Origin: Cycas panzhihuaensis
Lineage: Eukaryota; Cycadophyta
NCBI GenBank assembly: GCA_023213395.1
Contig: CM041465.1
Span: 184,085,741-184,149,740 of the forward strand
Direction: 5' to 3'
DNA: 64,000 bases
How positions within the stretch are numbered: position 1 is the first letter of the stretch; every line of letters starts with the position of its first letter. The translations under genes were made by a program, and so were the position numbers. Positions 1 to 11,921 of the stretch are shown here, one piece after another. Below the pieces are notes generated by a model. It was not told the origin of the DNA. It saw only the letters and a program-made list of their open reading frames with translations, and made no database searches.

Positions 1-869
1 ACTCTCAAGGACGAATAAAAGAGACTCGCTTAAAAAAATATATAAAATTAAGACCTAAGAAACCAACTAACAAAAAATATTTTAAGAGTTCATGAAAATA
101 TCCCTAGTTTTAAACATTCATAAGTTTAATAAGAATTCACAGCAATAAACATCTATGAATTTAATGTGATTAAATTGGCATCTAAATATCAAGTACATAT
201 CATAAGTTTAATGAATATATATCCAAAAGTTACTTTTAAAAGTTATTAGGATCCCTAAGTTACACTTAATTAAAAGACACCATTAGTATATAAGTTATAA
301 AAGTCAACAACCACAATTGTAGTTGCATAATTAATACTGAAAGTATTTAAATAAATGTGTTATATTCATACAAGTTTATTAGCTTAATACATAAAAGAAA
401 AAATTAGATCAAAATTACTTTACATAATCACATAGTTAAAAAAATAAAAGAATGTATGAAGAATAACCCATAAAAATGAATGTGTCTAGTTCAATGAATC
501 TCCAAAGTATACATATATTTGATACATAAAACATTAAAAAATATATTATATAAAAGAGAATATTAATTTAATAAAAAATAAGAAATATATTAATATATTA
601 TTCTAATGTTAATGAATGTTTATTAAAAACAAAGTAATTTTGAAAAAAAATTAATAAATGTTATAAAAAGGGGAGGTGATCTTAAAATAAATTTATGTTT
701 AAATTAATGTTAATATTTTAAAAAAATATTAATATTATTATGGGGAAGGGTTCTTGAAATAAACTTATATTAATGAATGTTAAATGTTAATATTTAAGAT
801 TAATGTTATAACTATATGCAAAAATTATATAGACCTGAAAACACTTAAAGTTTATTAGATTACTAATAT

Positions 870-901
<32 letters not shown>

Positions 902-960
902 GAGGAGGGTTTAGACCAAAAGTATTAATATAAATAAATTAAAGTAATTATAGTCATCAA
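1..960. other. AT-rich non-coding DNA
   Basis: No reading frame, LTR end or RNA gene is recognisable here. The stretch is dominated by A/T runs and its only striking component is the long G tract near its end. It could be very old transposon sequence, but nothing in it proves that. Confidence 0.6.
872..900 (+). repeat. 29-base poly-G tract
   Basis: An uninterrupted run of 29 G follows a T and is closed by a C, then by another purine-rich stretch. Such a tract could form G-quadruplexes. It may be an expanded polypurine tract of a lost LTR element: a shorter run of the same kind (11 C on the plus strand at 49,807-49,817) occupies the polypurine position of a minus-strand copia element. The exact length may be a sequencing or assembly artefact. 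Confidence 0.9.
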
Positions 961-1760
961 TCTTGAATGGTACTTAAACGAAGAGAGGATATGTGCAAAG
1001 TTGGCCAGTGGAAGAGTTGTCTTATTATTGTTGTTGTTGTTGTTTGATGATCATGGTGTGTAATCACACTTTAAAATGTCAGTAATCAAACCTATTGAAT
1101 ATTACAGATGTCAAGTCACAATGTATTAGCTGCCAAGACATGCCAAAAAAAAATATATGCAATGTCGTGAATGACTGAACGTAGCCTGAAGTAGAGAGAT
1201 GTAGATCATGTTGAAGTTACAGCGTCGTAAAAGCGTAAATGCAGAGCCATTCCAAACGTATATATCAAGGGAGATGTCTTCTTATTATAAAGCGCACGGC
1301 TGAATAAAAGTTACCCATCAGTCATATTAAGGTTGCAGTTGTGCATTTACTCTATCCATGCAGAGCCGTGAGGACAACGAATTATTTATTTATGGCTCAA
1401 CATTGAGGTACTTTCATAAATTTTATCACCTATTTAATAATACGTGTTCACCGTTTCAGATTTATCAAATCACCAATTTCGGTTTTATCATTTCATTTTT
1501 ATCAAATTGGATTTTGATCAAATATCACTTGAAATATTAAATCCAGCGATTGATTTTTAATCAACTCAATGATTGAAATATATTAAATCAACAATGTTTG
1601 ATTAATGTTATCCGCCATTGACCTATCAAACGGATTTTAATATACATTAATCGTCAATGATAAAGATGGAGCCATCTAATAATATAGTTGATCGCATATT
1701 GTGTGTTGACTTTTGATCGCCATTCTTTCATTTATTAAGGTCGCCAATGTTATTTATGGA
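960..1760 (+). promoter_or_regulatory. CpG-retaining patch, possible promoter remnant
   Basis: Unlike most of the window this patch keeps many CpG dinucleotides (roughly 1,180-1,390 and 1,610-1,745). It has a short TTG repeat at about 1,029-1,044, a TATA-like TATTATAAA near 1,284, and an ATG at 1,358 opening a 60-codon frame (MQSREDNELF...). An AG/GTAC sequence near 1,406-1,411 could be a splice donor after about 17 codons. This could be a promoter and first exon of a gene or gene fragment, but the protein matches nothing I know and no continuation is visible. Confidence 0.2.
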
Positions 1761-3380
1761 GTTTAGTATTTATGCTAGTATATATCAAAGTCATTTGTTT
1801 TCTTTATGAATGTAATAAGGATGATTGATATTGGTGTATTATTCATTGAGTAAAGATGGTAAATAAAATATATTTCTTACCCTTCTTTCTAATATTTTGT
1901 TATTGAAGAAGTATTAAGAATTATTCTAGATATTAATCAAGTATGACATATTATTATTTTGAATGGGTGCAAATGTATTTTGGTATGTAATGATGATTAT
2001 TGATATGATGGCAATATGAAGCATGTATATTTTATTATACATTTTGATATGATGGTGAAGGGAGTGGTTTTAGGCACTTCATTGGTGATTATTGAGCATG
2101 TGTTGTCAACATTAATGGTTTTTTCACTGATTAATAAGAAGGCATGATTAATGGGTGAGATATCAACGTCATGTTCATTGATTGATAGAAGGTTGTATTT
2201 TATGGAGATATTGAACTGCAGAGCAAGCAAACAATATTATAGATCATTGTATATTATTACAAGATGTGATTTATTTTATACAGTGGTGTTTCATTTAATT
2301 TATATCAGTGAGTTTTACATCAACTATGTGAGGTAAAATATTCAGAATTACTATTTATTAGCTTGTTTGTATAAATGGTTATTAGTCTTAGTGGACCTTT
2401 ATACTTTGGGTAGTTGAACATATAGCAATATGGGCTATATAGCCTGTCAGAAGTTGGTTTAACATTTGTGCATATCTAAATAAGTCTGATGCAAATTTTA
2501 TAATTGAAAATTTATAAATTTGTGTTGAAAATAAAGTGATAATGAAAAGGTATATGACAATAATGCCTTAAAATCAGTTCTGTCTTAATCATGGTGTTAA
2601 ATATGAGTTGATTATCCCATATACCCTTTAGTAAGATGATGTTGCAGATGAAAGAATAATGCCATGATATAGATATGCAGGTGTTTGGTGCATGGTAAGA
2701 ATCTACCTCCTATGTTTTTTGGTAGAAGCTAGTACGATAGTTATTTAATGGGATCCCTATTAAGGTTGTTCATGGCATCAATCCTCTAAATTGTGTTGAA
2801 CTAGTCAGAAACCTTCTATTAGTTATTTGGGTCTATTGATTATACACATCTCGAATAAAGATCACAATAATAGGATTGCAAGAGTTTGAAGTATATTTGT
2901 ATGGGATTTATAATCAAAATAAAGCTTACAAACTCTGTGATTCATAGGGGGAATTGCATTGTGATTAGTGTATATGTCAAATTGGATGAGTTAATGACAC
3001 ATCATATTGAATGATCATTTAAAAATAGGTTTTATCCTCTATTTGTTCCATTTCCTAGCTGTGATTTAATAGGTATAGAGATTTTATAGCCTAACATTAT
3101 GTTTAAGATATAAGCATGACCTAATGGGAGTAATGATGAAGAGTTGTAAGAAAATGTATCGATTGCAACCTATGTTCTATTATGGGCTAAGAGGACCATT
3201 GAGAATTCTAATATGATGGTAGAATATCTAGAGGATGGACGTAGAATAAGGATCAGCATGCTAGTCAAACTTGGGGTAGACACTAATAATTCCAACAAAA
3301 GGAGATTTGTAATGGAGAGTTACAATAGAGGAGAAGTGATATATATAGGAATTAGTTCTCTTACCTCCCTTTTAGAACCT
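1761..3380. other. Non-coding stretch, nothing recognised
   Basis: Short frames occur on both strands, but none has a recognisable motif. The right part leads into a copia pol remnant, so it may contain more of that element too decayed to read. Confidence 0.5.
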
Positions 3381-3389
3381 GGTCAGTTG

Positions 3390-3900
3390 CAAGTTGGCAA
3401 GATTCGTTGCACAAGATTTCAAATAGAAAGAAGGAATCAACTATCATGAGATATTTACACCATTTTCTAAGTTGTCATTAGTCAAATTGATCCTTGCTTT
3501 GGTAGCTACATATAGTTGAGAGTCACATTAAATGAACAAGATGTCAGTATTTTTCAATGAAGACTTGAAGAAGAGATCTATATAGCTTAAGTGGTTCAAC
3601 CTCTTAATTTAGTCAAGAAACAAGCTGAGTACTATAAACTAAGTGTCAATGTGAAAGGAGTTGTATGGTGGTAGGAAGTATTAGAGATGTTTCCAAATAA
3701 TCACACACATATAAGGCATAACACCATTATATCTGAGAGTAGATCATATCATAGAAGATGCAGGTAGAGTTTATCCAAGTGGAGATTAACTTATAGATAT
3801 CTTCACTAAGCTCTTACTAAAGATCACTTCATCAAGGTTCACGCAAATTTGGAATTTAGTGAGGTTATCCTTGAGGGGGGATCTATCAACAAGGATAAAG
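3390..3900 (+). pseudogene. Ty1/copia pol remnant (RT start and RNase H end)
   Basis: The N-terminal part of a copia reverse transcriptase is readable at about 3,397-3,600: a motif like ARFVAQDFK leads into NYHEIFTPFSKLSLVKLILA, then FFNEDL. The Glu/Gln and Trp codons expected here are replaced by stops in places. After about 3,690 the sequence jumps to the extreme C-terminus of copia pol, with YHRR, LIDIFTK and TKDHFIK readable in different frames at about 3,750-3,835. The central RT and most of RNase H are missing, so the pol has a large internal deletion plus frameshifts. It lies just upstream of a polypurine tract and LTR in the order expected for the 3' end of a plus-strand copia element. 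Confidence 0.75.
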
Positions 3901-3956
3901 TGTTAGACTAATTCCTGGGAAGACTTGAAGACCCCACATTTATATTAAGAGGGGAT

Positions 3957-4240
3957 ATTAGAGTGGCATTATATCCACTTAATTGACTAATATAAATGAA
4001 GTGAATATATTATGTGAACATATGATATATTAATACGATGTAACATTAGGCCGACGAATATAATCCAAATGTAATTATGTGAAGAATTTATGGATCTATA
4101 AATAAGGATCCAAGTCCATTATAATATTATCATAACTATGTAATAATATAATATTATATTTCTATAGTGGTTTTTTCCTGAAAGGGTTTTCCATGTCAAT
4201 TCTATTATCCATGTATGTTAATTCATTTCATGTTTATTAT
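3957..4240 (+). mobile_element. 3' LTR of plus-strand copia element
   Basis: A purine tract (AAGAGGGGAT, about 3,947-3,956) after the pol remnant marks the LTR start. Inside is a TATA-type sequence (CTATAAATAAGG, about 4,096) and, near 4,168-4,195, the GTGGTTTTTTCC...AAAGGGTTTTCCA signature common in the R/U5 of plant copia LTRs. The right edge is not defined by a partner LTR, so the end is approximate. Confidence 0.6.
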
Positions 4241-4573
4241 ATACATAAATAATTATATAACTTATCTATATATTTGGTATTTTCTAGTAAGAAGAAATAA
4301 ATATATTTTTTTCTTTAAATTTTTATGATATATTTATAATTTTTTTAAATTAGTCTCATTTTTATATTATGATTTAGTTCAAGAAAATAAACCTAAATTA
4401 GTAGTCCTCCTACAAAATAGTCTCAAAAATATTTCTTTTACTGCATAATTTAAAAATGTTATAATAATAAATCTAATCTAAATAAGCAAATAAATGAACT
4501 TAGAAACTAATATATAATACCTAAAAATTTGCACAATCTTAGATGGTTGTAATCCTATTCATGATGACCACAT

Positions 4574-4589
4574 CTCTGCTCTAATACGA
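4574..4589 (-). other. Primer-binding site, minus-strand copia element
   Basis: The reverse complement reads TCGTATTAGAGCAGAG, one or two bases from the TGGTATTAGAGC form of the initiator-tRNA-Met primer site used by plant copia elements. It touches the end of the LTR at 4,590. Confidence 0.6.
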
Positions 4590-4960
4590 TGTTGGAGTGC
4601 TTAAAATTTTCCATATAATCAGTGAATAAAAAAAAATATTATATACAAATATGGATCTAAGTCAATACATAAAGAGAATCATACAAGAGATTGTACATAA
4701 TATTGGACAGGTGGAAAGCCTTTTACGATAGAAAAACCACCTCATAAAATAGTAATAATTATATTATCAAAATACATTATACAATAACAATCTAATCTTC
4801 AAGCTCTCTTTCATACAGGAGAGGATAATATATATGTCCATTGAGTAGTGGATTTTATAATTTCTTGACTTATTAATTTAATAATTAGCTTTTTAAATAT
4901 ACCTTAGTACATTACATTTAATATAATATTAAATTAGGGACATAAGTTTATAATATAACA
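4590..4960 (-). mobile_element. Minus-strand copia-type LTR
   Basis: The 371-bp segment begins TG and ends CA on both strands, is preceded (in minus orientation followed) by a primer-binding site, and carries the copia LTR signature GGTGGTTTTTC...AAAAGGCTTTCCACC on the minus strand at about 4,710-4,745. It is the 5' LTR of a minus-strand element whose interior would lie to the left, but within 300 bp that interior is replaced by the opposite-strand copia 3' LTR. No partner LTR is seen. Confidence 0.6.
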
Positions 4961-7559
4961 TTAGAATATAATAAGATATATTCTAAATAACATTACATAT
5001 CTTATCAATGGAGTCAAAAGATTGTTTCATTTCTTTATTAGAACAATTGTTAGAGAAATGTTATTAACTATAATCATTGTATAAAATAAAATAAGTGATC
5101 CATCATAATGATTTTAAGGATATTGATTTTAAAAGTAGGAATTATAGATAAGTTGCCAATTGTGATTTAGATTTATGACCAGTATTGAGATAAAGTTGAG
5201 GTAATTTGAAGGGCTATATATGTGTATTCAGAGTTGAAGCTAGATCTTAATCTTTTATGGTGAGAAATTTTCTTTCCTGATGTGGACCTTTTATTATGCA
5301 TGTGGAATCTTTATTTTGAACATGTAGGTGACTATGTTTGTCCACTAATTTATGAAAGGAAACCTCCTATTTTGAGTCCCCATTGGAGGACTAATCACCC
5401 AACATTGGTGGATTAAGTAGCAACAAGTATGGATGGATGTAAACACCATGCCACATAATGAAATAAAGAAGATTTGATAAAGGTTATTTGGCTCATTTAT
5501 AGAGATAGTTATAAGCATCCTTATTGGGATTTATTATTATTATGAGTCACATATTTTTATTGAATTAGATGATTAAATTTATAGCATGCTTACCATTAGA
5601 TTTGAATGAAAATTTCATATAGAATGAATGTTTTTAAGTGGAATTAAAAATGTAGAAAACTCTTATATACATACTCATAAAGAGAGCATTTACATGTCAC
5701 AAGGATGGTAAAAACTTGGTTTAAGACCAATTCTTATGAGCTTATGGTTGATTAATGAGAGGATTAATGGTTGTGCATTGAATAGGTGCATTTTCCTTTG
5801 TATTAATGGAGCTTTCTAACTTAGAAATGTTGATAAGGGTTTGTAGATTTTTAATTTGTGTTGATAGTAGTGCATATTAATCAGAATTCATGATGTTTAG
5901 GGTTGTTTATTAATGTTGGGTACTCATATTTCATTGATGACTTTGGGAGATTTCATGGTGATAAACTCTTTATATCTTATAATTTTCTTCATGTTTGGTG
6001 ATTAAAGATATGTTATAGAGGTATTTTAACACTATACCTAGTTTAGATTCACGTTTTATTTTGAAACAATAATTTAATTTTATAAAAATAATCCATTAAA
6101 ACCCTCACATTAGGCATGAGAAATGACCTTATCTAGTAGTCGATTTTTTTGGGTATGTTCAAAAACATAAATACATGAGAGATAAAGTAGTAAAAAACAA
6201 ACGAATAAAGGAATGAAGTATATACAAATACATAAAGATAAGAAAGCATGTGGTAAATAATCATCTCTAATTATTGTAATAGGTATGAATACGTGCTTAT
6301 AGTCACCTCATGGTTGTTCAATCATATGTGAGAACCATTATAGCTACCATATAGACAAGTATGCATATGCACACATCTTAATGATACTAATTTAATATTA
6401 GATAAGTGAATTAAGTGAGTCTCCTATCACACCATATTAAACACTATTCTAACACCTCTTAAGAATGTTTAAGTATTAATGTCACATCAACACATACTAG
6501 GGATAATACCCTTTCACTAAGGCTAAGGCAAGAACAATTTATCTTCTCCAAATAAGACAAACACCATCTACCTTCTCCAACTATGTTAAAATCCCCACCT
6601 TGTATAAGTTATATCTTGAAGCTACACTAACCAATTCTTGCTCATGTCCATATAAAACAAGCTCCATCCACTAGATTGCATGGGTAACCAACTCTACATT
6701 TACCAGTTTTATAGAAAACTACTTTGAATATATGATTTAATTAGCATCTATCAATACCATTCTAGGAATAAGTTGAACTACCTGGCTAGCCATATGAGTT
6801 GAGTGTAAGAGTAGCAAGTGGGTCTCACCTCTTACCAAATGGAATTTAATAGTAGCTTCTCTTCCTAAAGCCTCCCTTTAAGTTTATTAACAAGAAATTC
6901 TAATTAAAGTCTTCAACAATGATCTCTTCAAGCCTTTTATTATCATCACTTAGTATCTTTAAGTCATTCACTATCATTACTTGGAGTCTCAAACTCTAAA
7001 CTTTCCAAGAGTTATAATGATCTTTGAATCCTTTATAAATAATCCCTTCAAGATGCCATATACCATCTATCCTACTTAAACAATTATATAGCCACTATAT
7101 AACTTATAAGTACCAATGATTGATAAATAAAACATAAGATGTAACTCATGAAATTTATTAAACAACTCTCTCATAAAACATTTCTCTTTTAACTCAATGG
7201 TTCTCCATGAATTATGTTCCAAACTATGTCTTATGACTAGTTAATATGTTTGCCTTTGAACCCTCTTTCCAATTTAATTGATGATACTTTAACACCTTTT
7301 ATTTTCAACTTGATTTCATTGGTTTTGTGTATTCTTCTTTAGTGCAAGAAAAAATCAATGACAAAATCTCATATTAATTTTATATAATCAAACTTATAAT
7401 GTGATCATTATTCCATTAAAAAACAAATCCCGCTTAGTTACTTGGAAGTGTGAACAATTTAAGCATTATTTAGTTCTCCCAAATAAGGGTATCATGCATC
7501 ATATTCATGGCACTTAGACCCTTCATTTAAAAGAACATTAATAACATCTTACTTGCATC
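4961..7559. other. Non-coding stretch, nothing recognised
   Basis: No convincing motif on either strand over 2.6 kb. Several short frames exist but are broken and unlike any family I can name. Confidence 0.5.
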
Positions 7560-7563
7560 TTAT

Positions 7564-8548
7564 TTATACTATTGTATGACCTCTAGGAAAGATAACATTC
7601 ATGAACACCTCTGCATCAAATAGTTGAAGGTCATCCAACTGTTCTCCAATGCCAACAAACTTGACTATAATGGTGAGCTCATGCACCACACTTACCACAC
7701 AACTGTCATGAGTAATACCATTAAGTTTGGCTAGGATAAACCTTGTAATAATTACATCCTCATTAAATTCTTTTAGTTGTGGAAGAATATTTAAACTCAT
7801 TGTGCCATCTAACTCTAGCAAAATCTCATTAAGTGCACCTAATAAAAAAAATTTTATAACATGCTTACATACACTCAACTCTTTTATTAGACTATAATTG
7901 GTATGAAGATGACCAAATGTATCATAAAGCACCATATCAAAGTATCCCTCCTTTGCTCTCCATATACCCTGAGATAAATTTGAGGTAGGCCTAATCTTTT
8001 TTCCTTCACCCATACCAATCTTTGAACTAGTCCTATTAGCCTAAATTCCTAGTTGATCACTAGCTACTACTTAAAATAAATCACCTAGTGCCATTAGAAC
8101 TTTTATTCCTTCATTTTTGAATTTATGAGCAAGTTTACCGATAAATGTTATCTTTCCTCCTCCATTTATACCAACAAGAATGATCATAGTTGGACATCTG
8201 AAGGCAAATTGAAGTCATGTCTTTCATACTTTTTTTAGTTAATAAACCAACCTTTTTCTTTAATGCACTCTTGATCCCTGTTCCTAATTTTAGATTTTTA
8301 GATAATATATCTTTGTGCAGATACTTAATAATCTTAATTGTAGTTTTTATGTTAAAGAATGTAATAAGTAAAGCCTCTTCAAGTTCATCAAGGACCTGTT
8401 TTATGTTGGCCAAATTCCAACAAGTAAGAAGCTCATCCACAATAGCCAAATTATCTATAGTTTTAGAGAAGCTCAAGAAAAGTTTCTCTACATCACTCTT
8501 TGCATTCTCTTTTATAACTCTACTAAGCCTTCCAAAGAAACTCATCTT
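7564..8548 (-). pseudogene. cpFtsY: Chloroplast FtsY (SRP receptor) processed pseudogene
   Basis: The parent protein is the plastid signal-recognition-particle receptor, a GTPase that works with cpSRP54 to deliver light-harvesting proteins to thylakoids. Reading the minus strand, the N domain (SDVEKLFLSFSKTIDNLAIV, then WNLANIKQVLDELEEALL) is at 8,545-8,240. The G1/P-loop (GINGGGKITFIGKLAH) is at about 8,180-8,125, in a frame shifted from the N domain. GIKVLMALGDLF follows, two stops replace Arg and Trp-type codons near 8,070 and 8,040, and the C-terminal G domain (VLYDTFGHLHTNYSL, NEILLELDG, VKFVGIGEQLDDLQLFDAE) runs to 7,564. About 330 codons are collinear with the mature protein and no intron interrupts them, so I infer a retrocopy. 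DTSGRLH has become DTFGHLH, and TKLDG has become AKLNG. The transit peptide is absent. No poly-A remnant or target duplication is visible. Confidence 0.88.
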
Positions 8549-9399
8549 GTCTATTATATAATGAGTCTATACAACTATGCCTGCCATGTGGGTACTATGT
8601 TAGTAATGTAATTCATGTAGTTGACTCAAAGGAACATAAAGTAATAACTAAAAAACCCTTAACATTCTTTCTCCATGAAATAGAAATAAAGCTAGGAAGT
8701 AATGAAGAGTAGCTATGGTATGCTTCTGCCTTATAATTATATCCATTTCTTGGACTACTACATCTTACTCTACCCCATTTTCAGTTATATATTTCTCCAC
8801 CTCAAATGTTACTTTATTCTTGTCCATGTAAAATGAAGCAAAATATTTGGTTACAATTATGGCCCTTAACCAATCACATTTAACTCAATGATCTAAGCCC
8901 CATATACAAAATCAATAGGTACCCATAGAACATATAGACCCACCTTAGAAAAATTTAATCTGTTTAGTCATCTTATCCTTCCCCTTTCCTTTACAACCTA
9001 CATATAGAGTTTCCACCTAATAAGGGGGCCCAAATAGCCTAGTTGTTATGCATGTCCAAGTTATGGGCTTCAACCAACGTAGGGGAGTTAATTTAGCCAC
9101 TTATTAGGCTTTCCCATAAGTAGGTAACCTATTTTTTCAAGGATCAAATTTTGGGTTTTAACTTACTTGGCCAAATATAGGCCATCCACAAACTCAATGC
9201 CCTCTTAATCAAGATTAACTCATTAGACCATCAATATATGAAGGGTTTCTAAATTAATAATCTTATATTAATTGGCCTATTAATCAAGCATCCCTTCCTT
9301 ATATAACTAGAAAGTATTATGTTAATTACATAAGAAACTTTCTTCTATGGAAGGCCTGGATGACCAAATTATTCCCTTAACTATGGAAATTACCTAAGT
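8549..9399. other. Non-coding stretch, nothing recognised
   Basis: No recognisable gene or repeat boundary is visible between the FtsY retrocopy and the next LTR-like segment. Confidence 0.5.
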
Positions 9400-9409
9400 T
9401 TGAGGGTGA

Positions 9410-9718
9410 ATTATGACATATTAGAATATTATTCTTCACAAAAGTTAATGTAATATTTAATTAGTTGTAAAGTCATCATTAGTTGATGTGAAAGGTTCTC
9501 ACACATGATCTTATTGATTGGTATATTGGTGAAATATCATTGTTTGATAATGAGGTGACATAACTATATAAGGATAATGTATATTATAAGGTAAATTAGA
9601 TCACCTAGTCCTCCTTATGAGGATTCATCATAACGATTATTCATTATTTTCCATTAATATAATATCTCATATACATTAATAATGGAATTTTCTTATTCAT
9701 TAGTTTTCCACATTAAAC
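9410..9718 (+). mobile_element. Possible copia-type LTR
   Basis: A TTTGAGGGTGAA purine tract at about 9,398-9,410 precedes TATGACATATTAGAATATT, resembling the polypurine/LTR-start junction of copia elements. A TATA-like CTATATAAGG lies near 9,562. The right edge, ACATGGTATCAC at about 9,718, resembles a primer-binding site; a second, better match (GACATCAGAGCA) is at about 9,945. No partner LTR was found. Confidence 0.35.
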
Positions 9719-11117
9719 ATGGTATCACATATGATGATTGCATAATTAACTTTTTGCCTTTACCTTATCCTTATTCCTTTATTATGTTCATTACATTATT
9801 GATTAATTATATAATTTTATTTATTTATTTTCTTGATTATACAACTCATTAACAGAAAGTTAACATGGTATACCAACTTATATAAGAATTTTAACATCAA
9901 ATTGTAACTTTTGCATAATTCATTTTATAAATTTTAATATGACATCAGAGCACAAGTGAAGAGATCCTAAGGAGACTTATCAAATCACATGTGAAAGTAA
10001 GGTAAAGGTCCAAAGGAGAGGTCATATCATAATGATTCAATAGAATAGAAGCAAGATGAAGTAAATTAATAAAACAAGAGGTTGAAGACCACACGCACGA
10101 TGGTGATTTTTATCACCTAAGAACAATCTGTGTGTGCATTAAATAAGACAATATAAGTTAGTGATATTGTTTCACCATGACTGGCCCCTTTTAGCATCGT
10201 CAAGTTCTAGTCTTGTTTTATTTGCCTAAGTTGCCTACTAATTAGACTTGCATTTATTTAATTGACATAATTTGGTTAATATTCTTAGTTATTAGTTCTG
10301 CTTTAGCTAGTTGTTTAATAAAGAAAACTTTGATTAGATATGTTAAGCATTTGTTATTATATTCTAATTATGTGATTCAAATAATTATCAATTGGATGAT
10401 TACTATCTATGTGTGATTGTAATATTGTTACCAACCACTAATTGATCCTATGACGTATTTTCAGGATCTTGTCTAATATGGTTTGAGAAGTTGCTCCAAG
10501 TCTTAATTATTTATTTTTTATTATAATATTATCAAGTTTACATATTATTTAGTCTTATTTTTATTTCTATTTGATATTTTTTCTTCTTTATCTAGTCTCC
10601 ATGTAGGTCATCATTACTTAAGCAAGACCTAACAAATTTACTTTATCGAATTCTATTTCATTTTTTTACATTTTTTGGCCTTTATAGACTATCATGTTTT
10701 TAGTGTTTCTAAAAATATGATAATATAAATGAAACATGACAAACTCTCATATATTAAATTTTATTTATACTCCCACATTTTATTTGTACTCTTGCATTTT
10801 TAGTTCACTCTCATGTTTTTTGCTATTACACTCATCAAATTAGTGATAGAACATAGAAATCTCTATAATTTTGATATGATTTTGGCCTAGATTTATTAGA
10901 TGACATTGCCCTACTAATTATGGTATATTCCCATTTATTATATCTACCACCATATAAATTTTTTTTTAGAAAAATCAATAAAACCATGAATAGAAACTAT
11001 GGTTTTAGCTTCCCTCCTTCTTCCTCTTTTTTTTTTATAACACCCTATAAGTTTTCAAAGTAGGGGGGAAGTTTTCTATGTAATAAAGTGCTACCAAAAT
11101 TTTACTTTCACCTCTTT

Positions 11118-11369
11118 CTAGTGGTTTACCTTTAATTTTAAGTGGTTTTGGAGCTTCTTTCTTGGTAATTTATGAAACTTGTTTGAAGAATTAGGAATCC
11201 AAATTTGGTCTATGATTTCTAACACTATTCCTTCTTTGTTCTCATGTTTACCTCTCCACCCATATGTTGGGCCCTCTTCTATTAGTTTTCCATTAGTTAT
11301 TAACACACTTTCTCTTCCACAACGCCAACTATTATTGAATTTCTCACTTTCAAGGCACTTGGAACAACT
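11118..11369 (-). other. Unassigned short reading frame with Cys motif
   Basis: The minus strand is open for about 83 codons from just after a stop near 11,370. It begins with SCSKCLESEKF, continues with SWRCGRE, then GPTYGW, DQIWIPNSSNKF and a basic tail ending KVNH. The spaced cysteines, and an aromatic/Pro/Ser/Phe pattern loosely like the end of plant methyl-CpG-binding domains, are suggestive only. There is no ATG at the start of the open stretch. It may be a gene fragment or a piece of an unrecognised transposon. I do not assign a function. Confidence 0.25.
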
Positions 11370-11872
11370 TTACAGTATGTTGGATGATGATATGACATTG
11401 ATCTAAGCCTCTTTTAATCTTCACCTTTTTATGATTGAAGTGAACTTTATAATTGTGTATTTATTTTTTAGTTACAATAGTTCCTTTTATTTTTAAGAAA
11501 AATAATAAATAATTTAAAAAAGAAAGTTTCATTTTAGTTTCCTGTCATTTTCCTTTTAGTAATTTAGCCTTCACTAAGTTAGACAATTTAGAGAATCAAC
11601 CAAGTTTTGATTTCTAAATTATTTCTCACCATTTAAGTATTAAAAGTCAGTTTATGGGATTAAGCCAATTTTAATCTACATATTGATTGTCATAAGATTA
11701 AGTTGTTCATCCTTCTTTCTTACTCCTTTTTATAATCCATGCAAAGATTAGCTAAAAGAAGTTACAAAACTATGCCAATTTTTTGTAGAAAGGTGAATGG
11801 CAAAAAGGTTACCTAAATAAAGTGACCATACTCTCTCTCATAGAGTTTTTGGCCACTCTTGATGATCATTTT

Positions 11873-11921
11873 CCATTAAATTACTCAAAGTGTAGTAGAA
11901 ATACTGCCAAAATTTTGATAG
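11873..11921. repeat. Hairpin motif, copy 1
   Basis: A 49-bp sequence with an inner stem around AGTAGAAATACT and the right arm AAAATTTTGATAG. It aligns without gaps to 38,092-38,140 at 36 of 49 positions, where the outer stem is better preserved. Confidence 0.5.

Noticed and set aside
7300-7560. Poly-A tail of the FtsY retrocopy
   Set aside because: No T run is present on the plus strand just below the pseudogene end, so no tail can be claimed.
8217-8561. 114-codon plus-strand frame
   Set aside because: It is antisense to the FtsY pseudogene, whose minus-strand reading has clear family motifs.
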